Positions 38,372-48,022 of a DNA stretch of 64,000 nt are shown here, piece after piece. The DNA comes from Ramlibacter sp. (lineage in GTDB: Bacteria; Pseudomonadota; Gammaproteobacteria; Burkholderiales; Burkholderiaceae_C): the NCBI GenBank assembly GCA_030695945.1, contig JAUYOG010000023.1, positions 186,001 to 250,000 of the forward strand, given 5' to 3'. How positions within the stretch are numbered: the stretch's first letter is position 1; every line of letters starts with the position of its first letter. A model generated the notes under the pieces. It saw nothing but the letters and a program-made list of their open reading frames with translations. It was not told the origin of the DNA and did no database searches. The position numbers were made by a program, and so were the translations under genes.

Positions 38372-38983
38372 GTGTCGAGCTTGCTGATCTTTGGTGCGGG
38401 CGGCCATGGCCGCGTGGTCGCGGATGCCGCCCTGGCCGCGCGCCAGTGGCTGCGCGTGCTCGCGTCGGACCGCGATCCTTCGCGCTGCACCGGCGAGCTG
38501 CTCGCCGGGGTCGCCCTGCTGCCCGCCTATGCCGCAACGGCCACCGCGGGTGCCGTCCACATCGCGATCGGCGATGGTGTGGCCCGGGCACGCGAAGTCG
38601 CCGCCTTGCCGGCCGGGTTGCTGGCCACCGTCATCCATCCGAAAGCCAGCGTGTCGCGCCACGCCCACGTTGCGCCCGGGTGCTTCATCGCGGCGCAAGC
38701 GGTTGTCGGACCGAACGCGACGCTCGGCGTCTGCGTGATCGTGAACCACGGGGCCGTCGTGGACCACGACGTGAGCATCGGCGATTACTCGCACGTCGCT
38801 CCCCTGGCGGCGCTGGGCGGCGGCGCGAAGCTCGGCCGCCGCGTGCTGGTCGGCAGCGGCGCGAGCATTTTGCCCGGCGTACAGATCGCCGACGACGTGG
38901 TGATCGGCGCCGGCGCGGTGGTGGCGGGGGACCTGGCCGAAGCCGGCACCTATGCGGGCGTTCCCGCCAGGAGATTGAAGTGA
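38372..38983 (+). CDS. Sugar O- or N-acyltransferase (NeuD/PglD/LegH-like)
   Basis: 203 residues with a GTG start. An N-terminal nucleotide-sugar-binding Rossmann part (LLIFGAGGHGRVVADAA) precedes left-handed beta-helix hexapeptides (SRHAHVAPGCFI, NHGAVVDHDVSIGDYSHVAPLAALGGG with the catalytic His). In this setting it would N-acetylate the 4-amino group made by the next gene's aminotransferase. The stop overlaps the next start as GTGA. Confidence 0.88.
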   Translation: MSSLLIFGAGGHGRVVADAALAARQWLRVLASDRDPSRCTGELLAGVALLPAYAATATAGAVHIAIGDGVARAREVAALPAGLLATVIHPKASVSRHAHVAPGCFIAAQAVVGPNATLGVCVIVNHGAVVDHDVSIGDYSHVAPLAALGGGAKLGRRVLVGSGASILPGVQIADDVVIGAGAVVAGDLAEAGTYAGVPARRLK

Positions 38984-40476
38984 CTGCCGAAGAATTCGCC
39001 GCGCTCTGCGTGGCGCCGAGCTGCACCCTGCGCGAGGCATTGGCAGCGCTGAACAGCACCGGCCGCGGCGTGCTGCTGGTGCTGCATCCCGATGGCAGGC
39101 TGCGCCGTACGCTCACCGACGGCGACTTGCGCCGTGCCGCACTGAATCATGTGAGCGACACCAGCCCCGTATCGCAGCTGCCAGAACAGCATCCCATCAC
39201 CATCGGGACCGATGGCACCTATGCGGCCGGGATGGCGCTGCTCGACAAGCACCAGATCGACCACCTGCCCGTCATCGATCCCGCCGGCCGCGTGAGCGAC
39301 GTGATGTTCAGGCGAGAACTCTCGCAGCGCATCTGGCTTTCTTCTCCCCACCTGGGTGAAGAGGAGACCGCTTTTGTCGAAGACGCGTTCCGCACCAACT
39401 GGATCGCGCCGCTCGGCCCCCACGTGGACGGCTTCGAGCGCGAGCTCGCCGCCTATGCGGGCATTGGCCACGCGGCCGCGGTGAGTTCGGGCACGGCCGC
39501 GATCCACCTGGCGCTGCTGCTGCTCGGCGTGAAGCCCGGCGACACGGTGTTCTGCTCGTCGCTCACTTTCGTGGGCAGCTGCAACCCCATCCTCTACTGC
39601 GGCGCGCAGCCCGTGTTCGTCGATTCCGAGCCGGAAACCTGGAACATGTCGCCCGCCGCGCTGGAGCGCGCGCTCGAATGGGCGCAGCGTGAAGGCCGGC
39701 TGCCACGCTGCGTGATCATCGTCAACCTGTATGGCCAGAGCGCCGACATGGATGCGCTGCTGCCGCTGTGCGAGCGCTACGGCGTGGCGGTGCTGGAAGA
39801 CGCCGCCGAGTCGCTGGGCGCACAGTACAAGGGCACGGCCAGCGGCGGGTTTGGCCGCATCGGGGTCTACTCCTTCAACGGCAACAAGATCATCACCACG
39901 TCCGGCGGCGGCATGCTCGTTGCCGACGACCCGGCCGTCGCCGAGCGTGCGCGCAAGCTCGCGACGCAGGCGCGCGAGCCGGCCGCGCATTACGAGCACG
40001 TGGAAGTCGGCTTCAACTACCGCATGAGCAATGTGCTGGCGGGCATCGGCCGCGGGCAGCTGCGCGTGCTGGACCAACGCGTCGCCCAGCGGCGGCAGGT
40101 GTTCGACAACTACCGCAAGGAGCTGGCCGACCAGTCGCTGGTCGCCTGGATGCCCGAGCCGGAAGGCTTCCGATCCACCCGCTGGCTCACCTGCTTCACC
40201 CTGCAAGGCAAGGACGCCGGCGCCCGGCGCGACCTGGTGCTGCGGTCGCTCGAGCGGCACTCGATCGAGGCGCGACCGGTGTGGAAGCCCATGCACCAGC
40301 AGCCGCTGTTTCGGGGGGCGCCGTATTTCCCGCACAGCACCGGCGACGTGTCGGCTTCGCTGTTCGAGGCGGGCATCTGCCTGCCGTCGGGCTCCAACCT
40401 CACGCCGGAGCAGCAGGCCCGCGTGATCGAACAGCTGCGCCGCGCTTTGGCAGAGGACCGGCGTGCGGCTGCCTAG
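38980..40476 (+). CDS. Fusion of a CBS-domain pair with a DegT/DnrJ-type sugar aminotransferase (LegC-like)
   Basis: 498 residues from a GTG overlapping the previous stop. Residues about 1-120 are a tandem CBS module (TLREALAALNSTGRGVLL ... LTDGDLRRA and HQIDHLPVIDPAGRVSDVM). From about 125 on there is a PLP-dependent aminotransferase (WIAPLGPHVDGFERELAAYAG, AVSSGTAAIHLAL, LEDAAESLGAQYKG, SFNGNKIITTSGGGM with the PLP lysine in GNKI). The enzyme would aminate the 4-keto sugar from the dehydratase. CBS pairs bind adenosine-type nucleotides and may regulate it. The fusion is unusual; see findings. Confidence 0.9.
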   Translation: MTAEEFAALCVAPSCTLREALAALNSTGRGVLLVLHPDGRLRRTLTDGDLRRAALNHVSDTSPVSQLPEQHPITIGTDGTYAAGMALLDKHQIDHLPVIDPAGRVSDVMFRRELSQRIWLSSPHLGEEETAFVEDAFRTNWIAPLGPHVDGFERELAAYAGIGHAAAVSSGTAAIHLALLLLGVKPGDTVFCSSLTFVGSCNPILYCGAQPVFVDSEPETWNMSPAALERALEWAQREGRLPRCVIIVNLYGQSADMDALLPLCERYGVAVLEDAAESLGAQYKGTASGGFGRIGVYSFNGNKIITTSGGGMLVADDPAVAERARKLATQAREPAAHYEHVEVGFNYRMSNVLAGIGRGQLRVLDQRVAQRRQVFDNYRKELADQSLVAWMPEPEGFRSTRWLTCFTLQGKDAGARRDLVLRSLERHSIEARPVWKPMHQQPLFRGAPYFPHSTGDVSASLFEAGICLPSGSNLTPEQQARVIEQLRRALAEDRRAAA

Positions 40477-42265
40477 GAACACGCTGATCCTCCTCGCGGC
40501 CGACCTGGCGCTGGTGCTCTTCGCCGGATGGGCGGCGTTCTGGCTGCGGTTCAACTTCGACATCCCCGACGAGTTCTACCGCCTCGCGCTGCGGGCGGCC
40601 CCCTGGAGCATGGCCTCGTATGGCATCGGCCTGGTGCTGGCGCGCGTGTACCGCCAGGTGTGGAGCTATATCGGCTTACCCGAGCTGCGGCAACTCGCCA
40701 CCGGCATCATGCTCGGTGCGCTGCTGACGACGGCGGCGGTGCTGATGCAGCGGATCCCCAGCTTTCCCCGCTCCGTGCTGCTGCTGCAGCCCCTGATCGC
40801 CCTCGTGTTGCTGGGCGCCGTGCGAGCCGCATGGCGGACCTTCATCGAGCGCCGCACCCTCGGGCAGGGTGGACGCCGCCTGGTGATCGTCGGATCGCTC
40901 CAGGACGCGTCCGATGCCTTGCGGGCCCTGAAGGGCTCGCTTCAATGGCAGCCGGTAGGGATCGTGTCGCCGATACCCTCCGAAGTGGGCCGTTCGATGC
41001 AGAACGTGCGGGTGCTGGGCGGGACGGCCGCGCTGGCCGACATCTGCGACGCCGTCGAAGCCCACGCTGCCCTGGTGGCGAGCCCTGCCGGCTCCAACGA
41101 GCGCCGCGAGGCACTCATGGGCGCAGCGGGCGCGCGGGTGATGCTGCTGACCATGCCGCGGCCGGACGAGTGGCTCAAGACCGAAAGCGCGGGCCCGCGC
41201 AAGATCGAACTGGAGGACCTGCTTGGGCGCACGCCGGTGCAGCTCGACGAGGCGGGCCTCGCGGAAATGTTGTCGGGGCAGACGGTGCTGGTCACGGGGG
41301 CGGGCGGATCGATCGGCTCGGAGTTGTGCCGGCAGGTCGCGCGTTTCGGAGTCGGGCGTTTGATCTGCGTGGACGTGTCCGAGTACGCGGTGTACCAGCT
41401 CGAACAGGAGATGCGCGAGACCCACCCTCAGATGCACGGGTGCTACTACACGGCCAACGTGCGCGAAGCCGACCGGCTGCGGGCCATTGCCCTCAAGCAC
41501 CGCCCGGCGGTGATCCTGCATGCGGCCGCCTACAAGCACGTGCCGCTGATGGAAGAACTCAACGAGATCGAGGCATTGCGCACCAACGTCGTCGGTACGC
41601 TCAACGCGGCGCGCGTCGCGGGCGAGTGCGGCGCGAGGCGCTTCGTGATGATCTCCACCGACAAGGCCGTGAACCCGACGAACGTCATGGGCTCGAGCAA
41701 GCGCCTGGCCGAACTCATGGTGCAGGGCGTCGCGGCGGAGTATCCGGGGACGCAGTACGTTTCGGTTCGCTTCGGCAACGTTTTGGGATCCAGCGGGTCC
41801 GTAGTGCCGCTCTTCACCGCGCAGATCGCGCGCGGCGGGCCGGTCACCGTGACGCACCCGGAGATCGTGCGCTACTTCATGACGATCCCGGAGGCCGCGC
41901 AACTGGTGCTGCAGGCCGGCCTGATGGGACGTTCGGGCCAGATCTTCGTGCTGGACATGGGCGAGCCGATGAAGATCGTCGAACTGGCGCGCATGCTGAT
42001 CCGCCTTTCGGGACGCACGGAGCAGGAGATTCCCATCAGCTACACCGGGCTGCGGCCGGGCGAAAAACTCTTCGAGGAACTGCTCGCGGACGACGAGACC
42101 ACCGAGCCCACGCCGCACCCGAAATTGAGAATCGCCAAGACGGCCACCCCGCCGTTGGACATCGAGGCCGTCCTGCGCTGGATCAGCGAGGCCGGTCCGG
42201 CGCCGGCGCACGACCAGCTGCGACTGTGGCTGCGCAGCCAGGTGCCGGAATACGCCCCGCGATAA
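40463..42265 (+). CDS. Membrane nucleotide-sugar 4,6-dehydratase (WbpM/PglF/LegB-like)
   Basis: 600 residues, GTG start, overlapping the previous gene by 14 bases. Four N-terminal membrane helices, a first Rossmann-like region (RRLVIVGSLQDASDAL) and a catalytic short-chain dehydratase domain (VTGAGGSIGSELCRQ, AAAYKHVPLMEE, STDKAVNPTNVMGSSKR). As in WbpM, Met replaces the usual Tyr of YxxxK. It would turn UDP-GlcNAc into the 4-keto-6-deoxy sugar, the first step. This gene ends the operon. Confidence 0.92.
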   Translation: MRLPRNTLILLAADLALVLFAGWAAFWLRFNFDIPDEFYRLALRAAPWSMASYGIGLVLARVYRQVWSYIGLPELRQLATGIMLGALLTTAAVLMQRIPSFPRSVLLLQPLIALVLLGAVRAAWRTFIERRTLGQGGRRLVIVGSLQDASDALRALKGSLQWQPVGIVSPIPSEVGRSMQNVRVLGGTAALADICDAVEAHAALVASPAGSNERREALMGAAGARVMLLTMPRPDEWLKTESAGPRKIELEDLLGRTPVQLDEAGLAEMLSGQTVLVTGAGGSIGSELCRQVARFGVGRLICVDVSEYAVYQLEQEMRETHPQMHGCYYTANVREADRLRAIALKHRPAVILHAAAYKHVPLMEELNEIEALRTNVVGTLNAARVAGECGARRFVMISTDKAVNPTNVMGSSKRLAELMVQGVAAEYPGTQYVSVRFGNVLGSSGSVVPLFTAQIARGGPVTVTHPEIVRYFMTIPEAAQLVLQAGLMGRSGQIFVLDMGEPMKIVELARMLIRLSGRTEQEIPISYTGLRPGEKLFEELLADDETTEPTPHPKLRIAKTATPPLDIEAVLRWISEAGPAPAHDQLRLWLRSQVPEYAPR

Positions 42266-42277
42266 GGCGAGCCGGGG

Positions 42278-42910
42278 TCACTGGGCGATGCCGGTGCGCG
42301 CGAGGACGTCGCTCACCAGTTCCAGGCGCACCAGCGGGTTGTCCAGTTCCATCAGGCGCTGTTTGAGCTGGACGGGCAGGGGCAGCAGCTCGCACCAGCG
42401 GTTGGCCACCCAGCCGCAATCGTCCAGCTGCCACGGTGCCTGGATCGGCAACTGGTCCGGGTTGCCGGTCTTTTGCTGCAGCGACTGGATCAATTTCCCC
42501 AGGGCGGCGGCAGTGAACTTCAGGTCGTCCGGGATCGGGACGGCCATGTCGGCCGGGATCCGTTCGACGTCGGCCACCCAGAGACCGTGCCGCAGCTGGT
42601 CGCTTGCCGTGATGCGGAAACGCTGCGCGCCGCTGGCGCGGATCACCATCAGGCCCGGGCGAGGGGTGTCGAAGTCGCTGATGGTGGCCAGCGTGCCCAC
42701 GTGGGAAAATGATTCGGTCGCGCCGGGCTGCCGCACTTCATGGCCCTGCGTGAGCAGGACCACCCCGAAGGGCGCGCCGGCCTTGTGGCAGCGGCTGATC
42801 ATGTCCAGGTAACGCACCTCGAAGATCCGCAGCGGCAGGATGCCGCCCGGGAACAGCACCGCGCCCAGGGGGAACAGCGGCAGGGACTGCAGGTTGAGGG
42901 CGGACGACAT
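42278..42910 (-). CDS. LON N-terminal domain-containing protein
   Basis: 210 residues from the ATG at 42910 (MSSALNLQSLPLFPLG); an ATG at 42937 would add nine. LPLFPLGAVLFPGGILPLRIFEVRYLDMI is the start of the Lon substrate-binding (LAN) domain, here without ATPase or protease domains. Such stand-alone proteins are of unknown function. It is convergent with the end of the glycan operon and divergent from yggT. Confidence 0.88.
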   Translation of the reverse strand: MSSALNLQSLPLFPLGAVLFPGGILPLRIFEVRYLDMISRCHKAGAPFGVVLLTQGHEVRQPGATESFSHVGTLATISDFDTPRPGLMVIRASGAQRFRITASDQLRHGLWVADVERIPADMAVPIPDDLKFTAAALGKLIQSLQQKTGNPDQLPIQAPWQLDDCGWVANRWCELLPLPVQLKQRLMELDNPLVRLELVSDVLARTGIAQ

Positions 42911-42963
42911 CGAATTCCCGATTCTGCCCGCTATCATCCCACGACCTTACCAACCGGCGGCTT

Positions 42964-43512
42964 ATGGCCTACCAAATCATTTCCTTCCTCCTGGATGTTG
43001 CCGCCGGCCTGCTCGGCGGCGCATGCCTGCTGCGCCTGTACATGCAATACCAGCGTGTCCCGTTCGGCAATCCCGTCGGCCGATTCGTGTTTGCGCTCAC
43101 TGACTGGCTGATTCTTCCGCTGCGCCGGATCCTGCCCGCGGTCAGGCGCGTCGACACCGCCAGCCTTGTGGCTGTGTACCTGGTGGAGCTGGCGCAGTTC
43201 GGGATTCTCTGGCTGATGACCGGCCGGGTCACGGGGGCGGAAGTCCTGCCGGTGCTGGCCCTGTTCGGGGTGCTGCGCCTCGTGATTTCAGCGCTGACCG
43301 GGCTGGTGATCGTCTACGCGATCCTGTCCTGGGTGCGGGCCGATTCGCCGATCGTGGACGTCATCGACCGCCTGTGCGCACCGCTGCTGCGCCCATGGCG
43401 CAAGCTCATTCCGCTGGTGGGGGGCATCGACCTGTCGCCGCTCGCCTTCCTGGTCGCGCTGCAGGTGGCGGCCATCGTGCTGGCGTACCTGCAGGCCGCC
43501 GTCCTGCGCTGA
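42964..43512 (+). CDS. YggT family membrane protein
   Basis: 182 residues with two YggT repeats, each containing membrane helices; the second carries LIVYAILSWVRADSPIVDVIDRLCAPLLRPWRKLIPLVGGIDLSPL, the family motif. YggT proteins are linked to cell division, osmotic tolerance and the secretion or membrane-assembly machinery in different species; the exact role here is unknown. It is monocistronic and convergent with accD. Confidence 0.93.
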   Translation: MAYQIISFLLDVAAGLLGGACLLRLYMQYQRVPFGNPVGRFVFALTDWLILPLRRILPAVRRVDTASLVAVYLVELAQFGILWLMTGRVTGAEVLPVLALFGVLRLVISALTGLVIVYAILSWVRADSPIVDVIDRLCAPLLRPWRKLIPLVGGIDLSPLAFLVALQVAAIVLAYLQAAVLR

Positions 43513-43536
43513 CGAGGGCGCCTTCCCGCGCCTCGA

Positions 43537-44409
43537 TCAGGCCACGGCGTCCGCCGGCTGTCGTTGCAGCATGGCCAGGGCGTGGGCCACCGTCTTGCGC
43601 AACTCGCGCCGGTCGCAGATGAAATCGACCGCACCCTTGGTCTGCAGGAATTCGGCGCGCTGGAAGCCTTCGGGCAAGGTCACTCGCACGGTCGATTCGA
43701 TCACCCGCGGCCCGGCAAACCCGATCAGCGCCTTGGGCTCGGCGATGACGATGTCGCCGACGAAGGCGAAACCGGCGCTCACGCCGCCCATGGTCGGGTC
43801 GGTGAGGACGCTGATGTAGGGCAGCCCTTTCTTGGCCAGCCGCGTCAGCGCGGCATTGGTCTTGGCCATCTGCATCAGCGACAGCAAGCCCTCCTGCATG
43901 CGGGCGCCGCCGGTGGCGGTGAAGCACACGAATGGCACCTTCTGCTCGACCGCCGCTTCGACGCCGCGCACGAAGCGCTCGCCCACGACGCTGCCCATGC
44001 TGCCGCCCATGAAGTCGAACTCGAAAGCCGCTGCCACCAGGCTGATGCTGTGCACGGAGCCGCCCATCACCACCAGGGCATCGGTTTCGCCGGTGTTTTC
44101 CAGCGCTTCCTTGAGCCGCTCGGGGTACTTGCGGCTGTCCTTGAACTTCAGGGCGTCCACCGGCAGCACTTCCTGCCCGAGCTCGTACCGGCCTTCGGCG
44201 TCCAAAAAGCCGTTCAGCCGGCCGCGCGCGCCGATGCGGTGGTGGTGGCTGCAGGTGGGGCAGACGTTCTGGTTCTGCTCCAGGTCGGTCTTGTAGAGCA
44301 CGCTTTCGCAGCTGGGGCACTTGACCCACAGGCCTTCAGGCACCTGCCGCCGCTCCGCCGGGTCGGTCGGCTGGATCTTGGGGGGCAGCAGTTTTTCGAG
44401 CCAGCTCAT
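43537..44409 (-). CDS. accD: Acetyl-CoA carboxylase carboxyltransferase subunit beta
   Basis: 290 residues. A four-cysteine zinc finger ([23 protein letters not shown]) near residue 30-50 precedes the carboxyltransferase domain ([44 protein letters not shown]). It makes malonyl-CoA with AccA. It follows trpA, the conserved trpFBA-accD order of proteobacteria. Confidence 0.97.
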   Translation of the reverse strand: MSWLEKLLPPKIQPTDPAERRQVPEGLWVKCPSCESVLYKTDLEQNQNVCPTCSHHHRIGARGRLNGFLDAEGRYELGQEVLPVDALKFKDSRKYPERLKEALENTGETDALVVMGGSVHSISLVAAAFEFDFMGGSMGSVVGERFVRGVEAAVEQKVPFVCFTATGGARMQEGLLSLMQMAKTNAALTRLAKKGLPYISVLTDPTMGGVSAGFAFVGDIVIAEPKALIGFAGPRVIESTVRVTLPEGFQRAEFLQTKGAVDFICDRRELRKTVAHALAMLQRQPADAVA

Positions 44410-44438
44410 GGGGGTGCTCCTTGGGGGGGATGACTATT

Positions 44439-45248
44439 TTATGCGTCCAGCGCGAAGCGGATTCCGCGCAGGAATTCGCCTGCCACGGCCACGACCTCAT
44501 GGCGCGGGCGGTCCTCGATCAGCTGGATGATCTTCGTGCCGATGACCACGGCGTCGGCCACCTTGCCGACGGCTTTCGCGGTCGTCGCATCACGAATGCC
44601 AAAGCCCACGCCGACGGGGATATGCACGTGCTGCCGTATGCGCGGCAGCATCTGCCCTACCGCGCCGGTGTCCAGGTGGCCGGCGCCGGTGACGCCCTTG
44701 AGCGACACGTAGTAGACATAGCCGCTGGCGACCCGGGCCACCTGCTGCATGCGTTCGTCGGTGCTGGTGGGCGCCAGCAGGAAGATCAGGTCCAGGCCGT
44801 TCGACTTGAGCTTGGCCGCGAAGGCCTCGCACTCCTCGGGCGGGTAATCCACCACCAGGATGCCGTCCACGCCGGCCGATGCCGCGTCGCGGATGAAGGC
44901 GTCCTTGCCGTGGGTGAGGTCGTAGCGCTCCACCGGGTTGGCATACCCCATGAGGACGACGGGCGTCTTGCCGTCGCCCTCGCGGAACCGGCGCACCATC
45001 TCCAGCACCTGGCGCGTGCCGATGCCCAGCGCCAGCGCCTTCTCGCCGGCCTTCTGGATCACGGGGCCGTCGGCCATCGGGTCCGAGAAGGGAACGCCCA
45101 GTTCGATGACGTCCGCGCCGGCGGCGACCATGCCGTGCATCAACTCGGGCGTGATGTCGGCGAACGGGAAGCCGGCAGTGACGTAGGGGATGAGGGCCTT
45201 GCGCCCCCGGTTCTTGAGTGACTCGAAGGTCGAGGCGATGCGGCTCAT
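44439..45248 (-). CDS. trpA: Tryptophan synthase alpha chain
   Basis: 269 residues from the ATG at 45248, which overlaps the trpB stop by four bases. [29 protein letters not shown] (catalytic Glu and Asp) and VGVGFGIRD are typical. It cleaves indole-3-glycerol phosphate to indole, which passes through the tunnel to TrpB. Confidence 0.97.
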   Translation of the reverse strand: MSRIASTFESLKNRGRKALIPYVTAGFPFADITPELMHGMVAAGADVIELGVPFSDPMADGPVIQKAGEKALALGIGTRQVLEMVRRFREGDGKTPVVLMGYANPVERYDLTHGKDAFIRDAASAGVDGILVVDYPPEECEAFAAKLKSNGLDLIFLLAPTSTDERMQQVARVASGYVYYVSLKGVTGAGHLDTGAVGQMLPRIRQHVHIPVGVGFGIRDATTAKAVGKVADAVVIGTKIIQLIEDRPRHEVVAVAGEFLRGIRFALDA

Positions 45249-46492
45249 GACTTGCCGCCCTTGACCTGCAGGCCGCGCATCGACGGCCGGTCGTAGAAGT
45301 CCACGCCCGCGAGATCGGCGACGGTGCCGATGTCCTTGTCGCCGCGCCCCGAGAGGTTCACCAGGATGCTTTGCTGCGGGCTCATCGTCTTCGCCAGTTT
45401 CATCGCGTACGCGATGGCGTGGCTCGACTCGAGGGCCGGGATGATGCCTTCGGTGCGGCACAGGTAATGGAACGCCTCCAGCGCTTCCTTGTCGGTGCAG
45501 CCGACATATTCGGCGCGCCCGATGTCCTTGAGCCACGCGTGCTCGGGACCCACGCCGGGATAGTCCAGGCCCGCGCTGACGCTGTGGGTTTCGGTGATCT
45601 GGCCGTTCTCGTCCTGCAGGATGTAGGTGCGGTTGCCGTGCAGCACGCCGGGGCTGCCTCGCTGCAGCGAGGCCGAGTGCTTGCCGCTGTCCAGGCCTTC
45701 GCCGGCGGCCTCCACGCCCACGAGCCGTGTCTTCTCGAACGGGATGTAGGGGTAGAAGATGCCCATGGCGTTGCTGCCGCCGCCCACGCAGGCGACGACC
45801 ACGTCGGGCTGTGCGCCCGCCAGCTCCGGCATCTGGGTCAGGCATTCGGTGCCGATCACGCTCTGGAAGTCGCGGACCATCATCGGATAGGGATGGGGGC
45901 CGGCCACGGTGCCGATGATGTAGAACGTGTTCTCGACGTTGGTGACCCAGTCGCGCATGGCTTCGTTGAGCGCGTCCTTGAGCGTCCTGCTGCCCGACTC
46001 CACGGGCACGACGGTGGCGCCGAGCAGGTTCATGCGGTAGACGTTCGGGCTCTGGCGCTTGACGTCCTCGCTGCCCATGTACACCACGCACTCGAGGCCG
46101 TAGCGCGCGCAGATCGTGGCCGTGGCGACGCCGTGCTGGCCCGCGCCGGTTTCCGCGATGATGCGCGGCTTGCCCATGCGGCGTGCCAGCATGGCTTGCC
46201 CGATCACGTTGTTGATCTTGTGGGCGCCGGTGTGGTTCAGGTCCTCGCGCTTCAGGTAGATCTGCGCGCCGCCCTGCTCACGGCTCATGCGCGCGGCATG
46301 GTAGACGGGCGAGGGGCGGCCGACGAAGTGCTTGAGCTCGTAGTGGAATTCGCGCAGGAATTCCGGGTCGTGCTGGTACTTCGCGTAGGCGTCTCGCAGT
46401 TCGCTGATCGCGTGAGTCAGCGTCTCGCTGACGAAGCTGCCGCCGTAGATCCCGAAGTGGCCGGTCGGGTCCGGTTGTTGATAGGAGGGCAT
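45245..46492 (-). CDS. trpB: Tryptophan synthase beta chain
   Basis: 415 residues. The PLP lysine is in [27 protein letters not shown] and [14 protein letters not shown] bind the cofactor. It joins indole and serine to give tryptophan. It follows trpF after six bases and overlaps trpA. Confidence 0.97.
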   Translation of the reverse strand: MPSYQQPDPTGHFGIYGGSFVSETLTHAISELRDAYAKYQHDPEFLREFHYELKHFVGRPSPVYHAARMSREQGGAQIYLKREDLNHTGAHKINNVIGQAMLARRMGKPRIIAETGAGQHGVATATICARYGLECVVYMGSEDVKRQSPNVYRMNLLGATVVPVESGSRTLKDALNEAMRDWVTNVENTFYIIGTVAGPHPYPMMVRDFQSVIGTECLTQMPELAGAQPDVVVACVGGGSNAMGIFYPYIPFEKTRLVGVEAAGEGLDSGKHSASLQRGSPGVLHGNRTYILQDENGQITETHSVSAGLDYPGVGPEHAWLKDIGRAEYVGCTDKEALEAFHYLCRTEGIIPALESSHAIAYAMKLAKTMSPQQSILVNLSGRGDKDIGTVADLAGVDFYDRPSMRGLQVKGGKS

Positions 46493-46498
46493 GTGTCT

Positions 46499-47200
46499 TC
46501 AGGCAAGGAGCTTGTCGGCGGCACGCACGGCCGCGACAAACTGATGGATCTTTTCCGGGTCCTTGATGCCCTTGAGGGTGCTCCCCCCGCTGGCGGACAC
46601 CTCGACGCCGGAGCTCACATCGACGGCCAGCGTCTTACAGCGCGGCCGTACCTGCACGATGCCATCGGTCACGTTTGCAGGCGTCAATCCACCAGACAAA
46701 ACGAGGTGACAGTTGACGCTTGGTGGAAGACGTGACCAATCGAAGGCTTTCCCGCCGCCGCCGTACCCGTCGACATGCGCGTCGAGCAGGATGGCCTGGG
46801 CTCTTGGATAGTGGGAAGCGAATTTTACCAAGTCGAAGGGCTCGGATGCGACCAGGGGGATGCGGGCGACCCGCAGGAAGGGGTAACGCCCGTTCCCGGT
46901 GGCCGCGAGGCATTGCCCGGCGGTTTCATCGCCGTGGAACTGGACGGTAGCCCCCGCCACCTGCTCGCAGGCCGCCAGGACGGCCCCTGGGGTCTCGTTG
47001 ACGAACAGAAGCACCGGGGTGACGAAAGGGGGCAGCCGGTGCGCCAGTTCCGCGGCGCGCTGCGGCGCCACGTAGCGCGGACTTTTCGCATACATGATGA
47101 AGCCGACCGCGTCAGCGCCGGCCGCGACGGCCGCGTCCACGTCCTCCTCGCGCGTAAGGCCGCAGATCTTGACGCGGGTGCGTAAAGGGACCGTGCTCAT
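46499..47200 (-). CDS. trpF: Phosphoribosylanthranilate isomerase
   Basis: 233 residues from the ATG at 47200, which overlaps the truA stop (ATGA); a TTG upstream is less likely. RVKICGLTREEDVDAAVAAGADAVGFI is the catalytic N-terminus with Cys, and LDAHVDGYGGGGKAFDW and LSGGLTPANV are conserved. It isomerises N-(5-phosphoribosyl)anthranilate in tryptophan synthesis. Confidence 0.96.
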   Translation of the reverse strand: MSTVPLRTRVKICGLTREEDVDAAVAAGADAVGFIMYAKSPRYVAPQRAAELAHRLPPFVTPVLLFVNETPGAVLAACEQVAGATVQFHGDETAGQCLAATGNGRYPFLRVARIPLVASEPFDLVKFASHYPRAQAILLDAHVDGYGGGGKAFDWSRLPPSVNCHLVLSGGLTPANVTDGIVQVRPRCKTLAVDVSSGVEVSASGGSTLKGIKDPEKIHQFVAAVRAADKLLA

Positions 47201-47979
47201 GGCAACCAATCATACGCAGCCGTACGGCTGGGCAAGTCCCACTCCGGGCCGTAGACCGGGCCCATGAAGTACAGGCCGTCCGGCGAGAACGTGGGAGCCG
47301 CCGCGTCGCGGTCGCGCGCGGCCAGCACCTGCGCCATCCAGGGCGGCGGCTGGTGGCCCTGGCCGATGGCGAGCAGGCAGCCCATGATGTTTCGGATCAT
47401 GTGATGCAGGAAGGCGTCGGCTTCGAATTCGAACCGCCAGTAGGCGCCGTGGCGCGTGATGTCGATGCGCTTGATCGTCTTGACCGGCGACTTGGCCTGG
47501 CAGGCGCTGGCGCGAAACGACGTGAAGTCATGCTGACCGAGCAAGGCTGCGGCCGCTTCGCGCATGGCCGCGTCGTCCAGCGGCCGGAAGACCCATCCCA
47601 CCCGGCCGGCGTCGATGCTGGGGCGCACGGGCGATTCCAGCACCACGTAGGCGTAGCGGCGGGAGGTGGCGCATGCTCGGGAATGAAACGCAGCGGGGAC
47701 CGCCCTGGCCCATTGGACGGCGATGTCGCCCGGCAGGAAGCGGTTGGTGCCACGGACCCAGGAGAATTCCTCGCGGTCGATCGGCGTGTCGAAGTGCACC
47801 ACCTGCATGAGGCCGTGGACGCCGGCATCGGTGCGGCCGGCGCACACCGTCGAGACCGGTTGCGCCGCGAATTGGCCGAGCGCGTGCTCCAGCCGGTCCT
47901 GCACGGTGCGGCCCGAAGGCTGGCTCTGCCAGCCCTCGTAGGCCTGTCCGTTGTAGCTGATGCCGAGCGCCAGCCTCAT
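47197..47979 (-). CDS. truA: tRNA pseudouridine synthase A
   Basis: 260 residues. The catalytic Asp is in CAGRTDAGVHGLMQVVHFDT; YNGQAYEGWQ opens the fold and FLHHMIRNIMGCLL is conserved. It makes pseudouridines 38-40 in tRNA anticodon arms. It starts the truA-trpF-trpB-trpA unit. Confidence 0.96.
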   Translation of the reverse strand: MRLALGISYNGQAYEGWQSQPSGRTVQDRLEHALGQFAAQPVSTVCAGRTDAGVHGLMQVVHFDTPIDREEFSWVRGTNRFLPGDIAVQWARAVPAAFHSRACATSRRYAYVVLESPVRPSIDAGRVGWVFRPLDDAAMREAAAALLGQHDFTSFRASACQAKSPVKTIKRIDITRHGAYWRFEFEADAFLHHMIRNIMGCLLAIGQGHQPPPWMAQVLAARDRDAAAPTFSPDGLYFMGPVYGPEWDLPSRTAAYDWLP

Positions 47980-48022
47980 TGGCGGCCCTTCAGGGGATGC
48001 GGGTGCGCGAAGAAGCGGGGCT

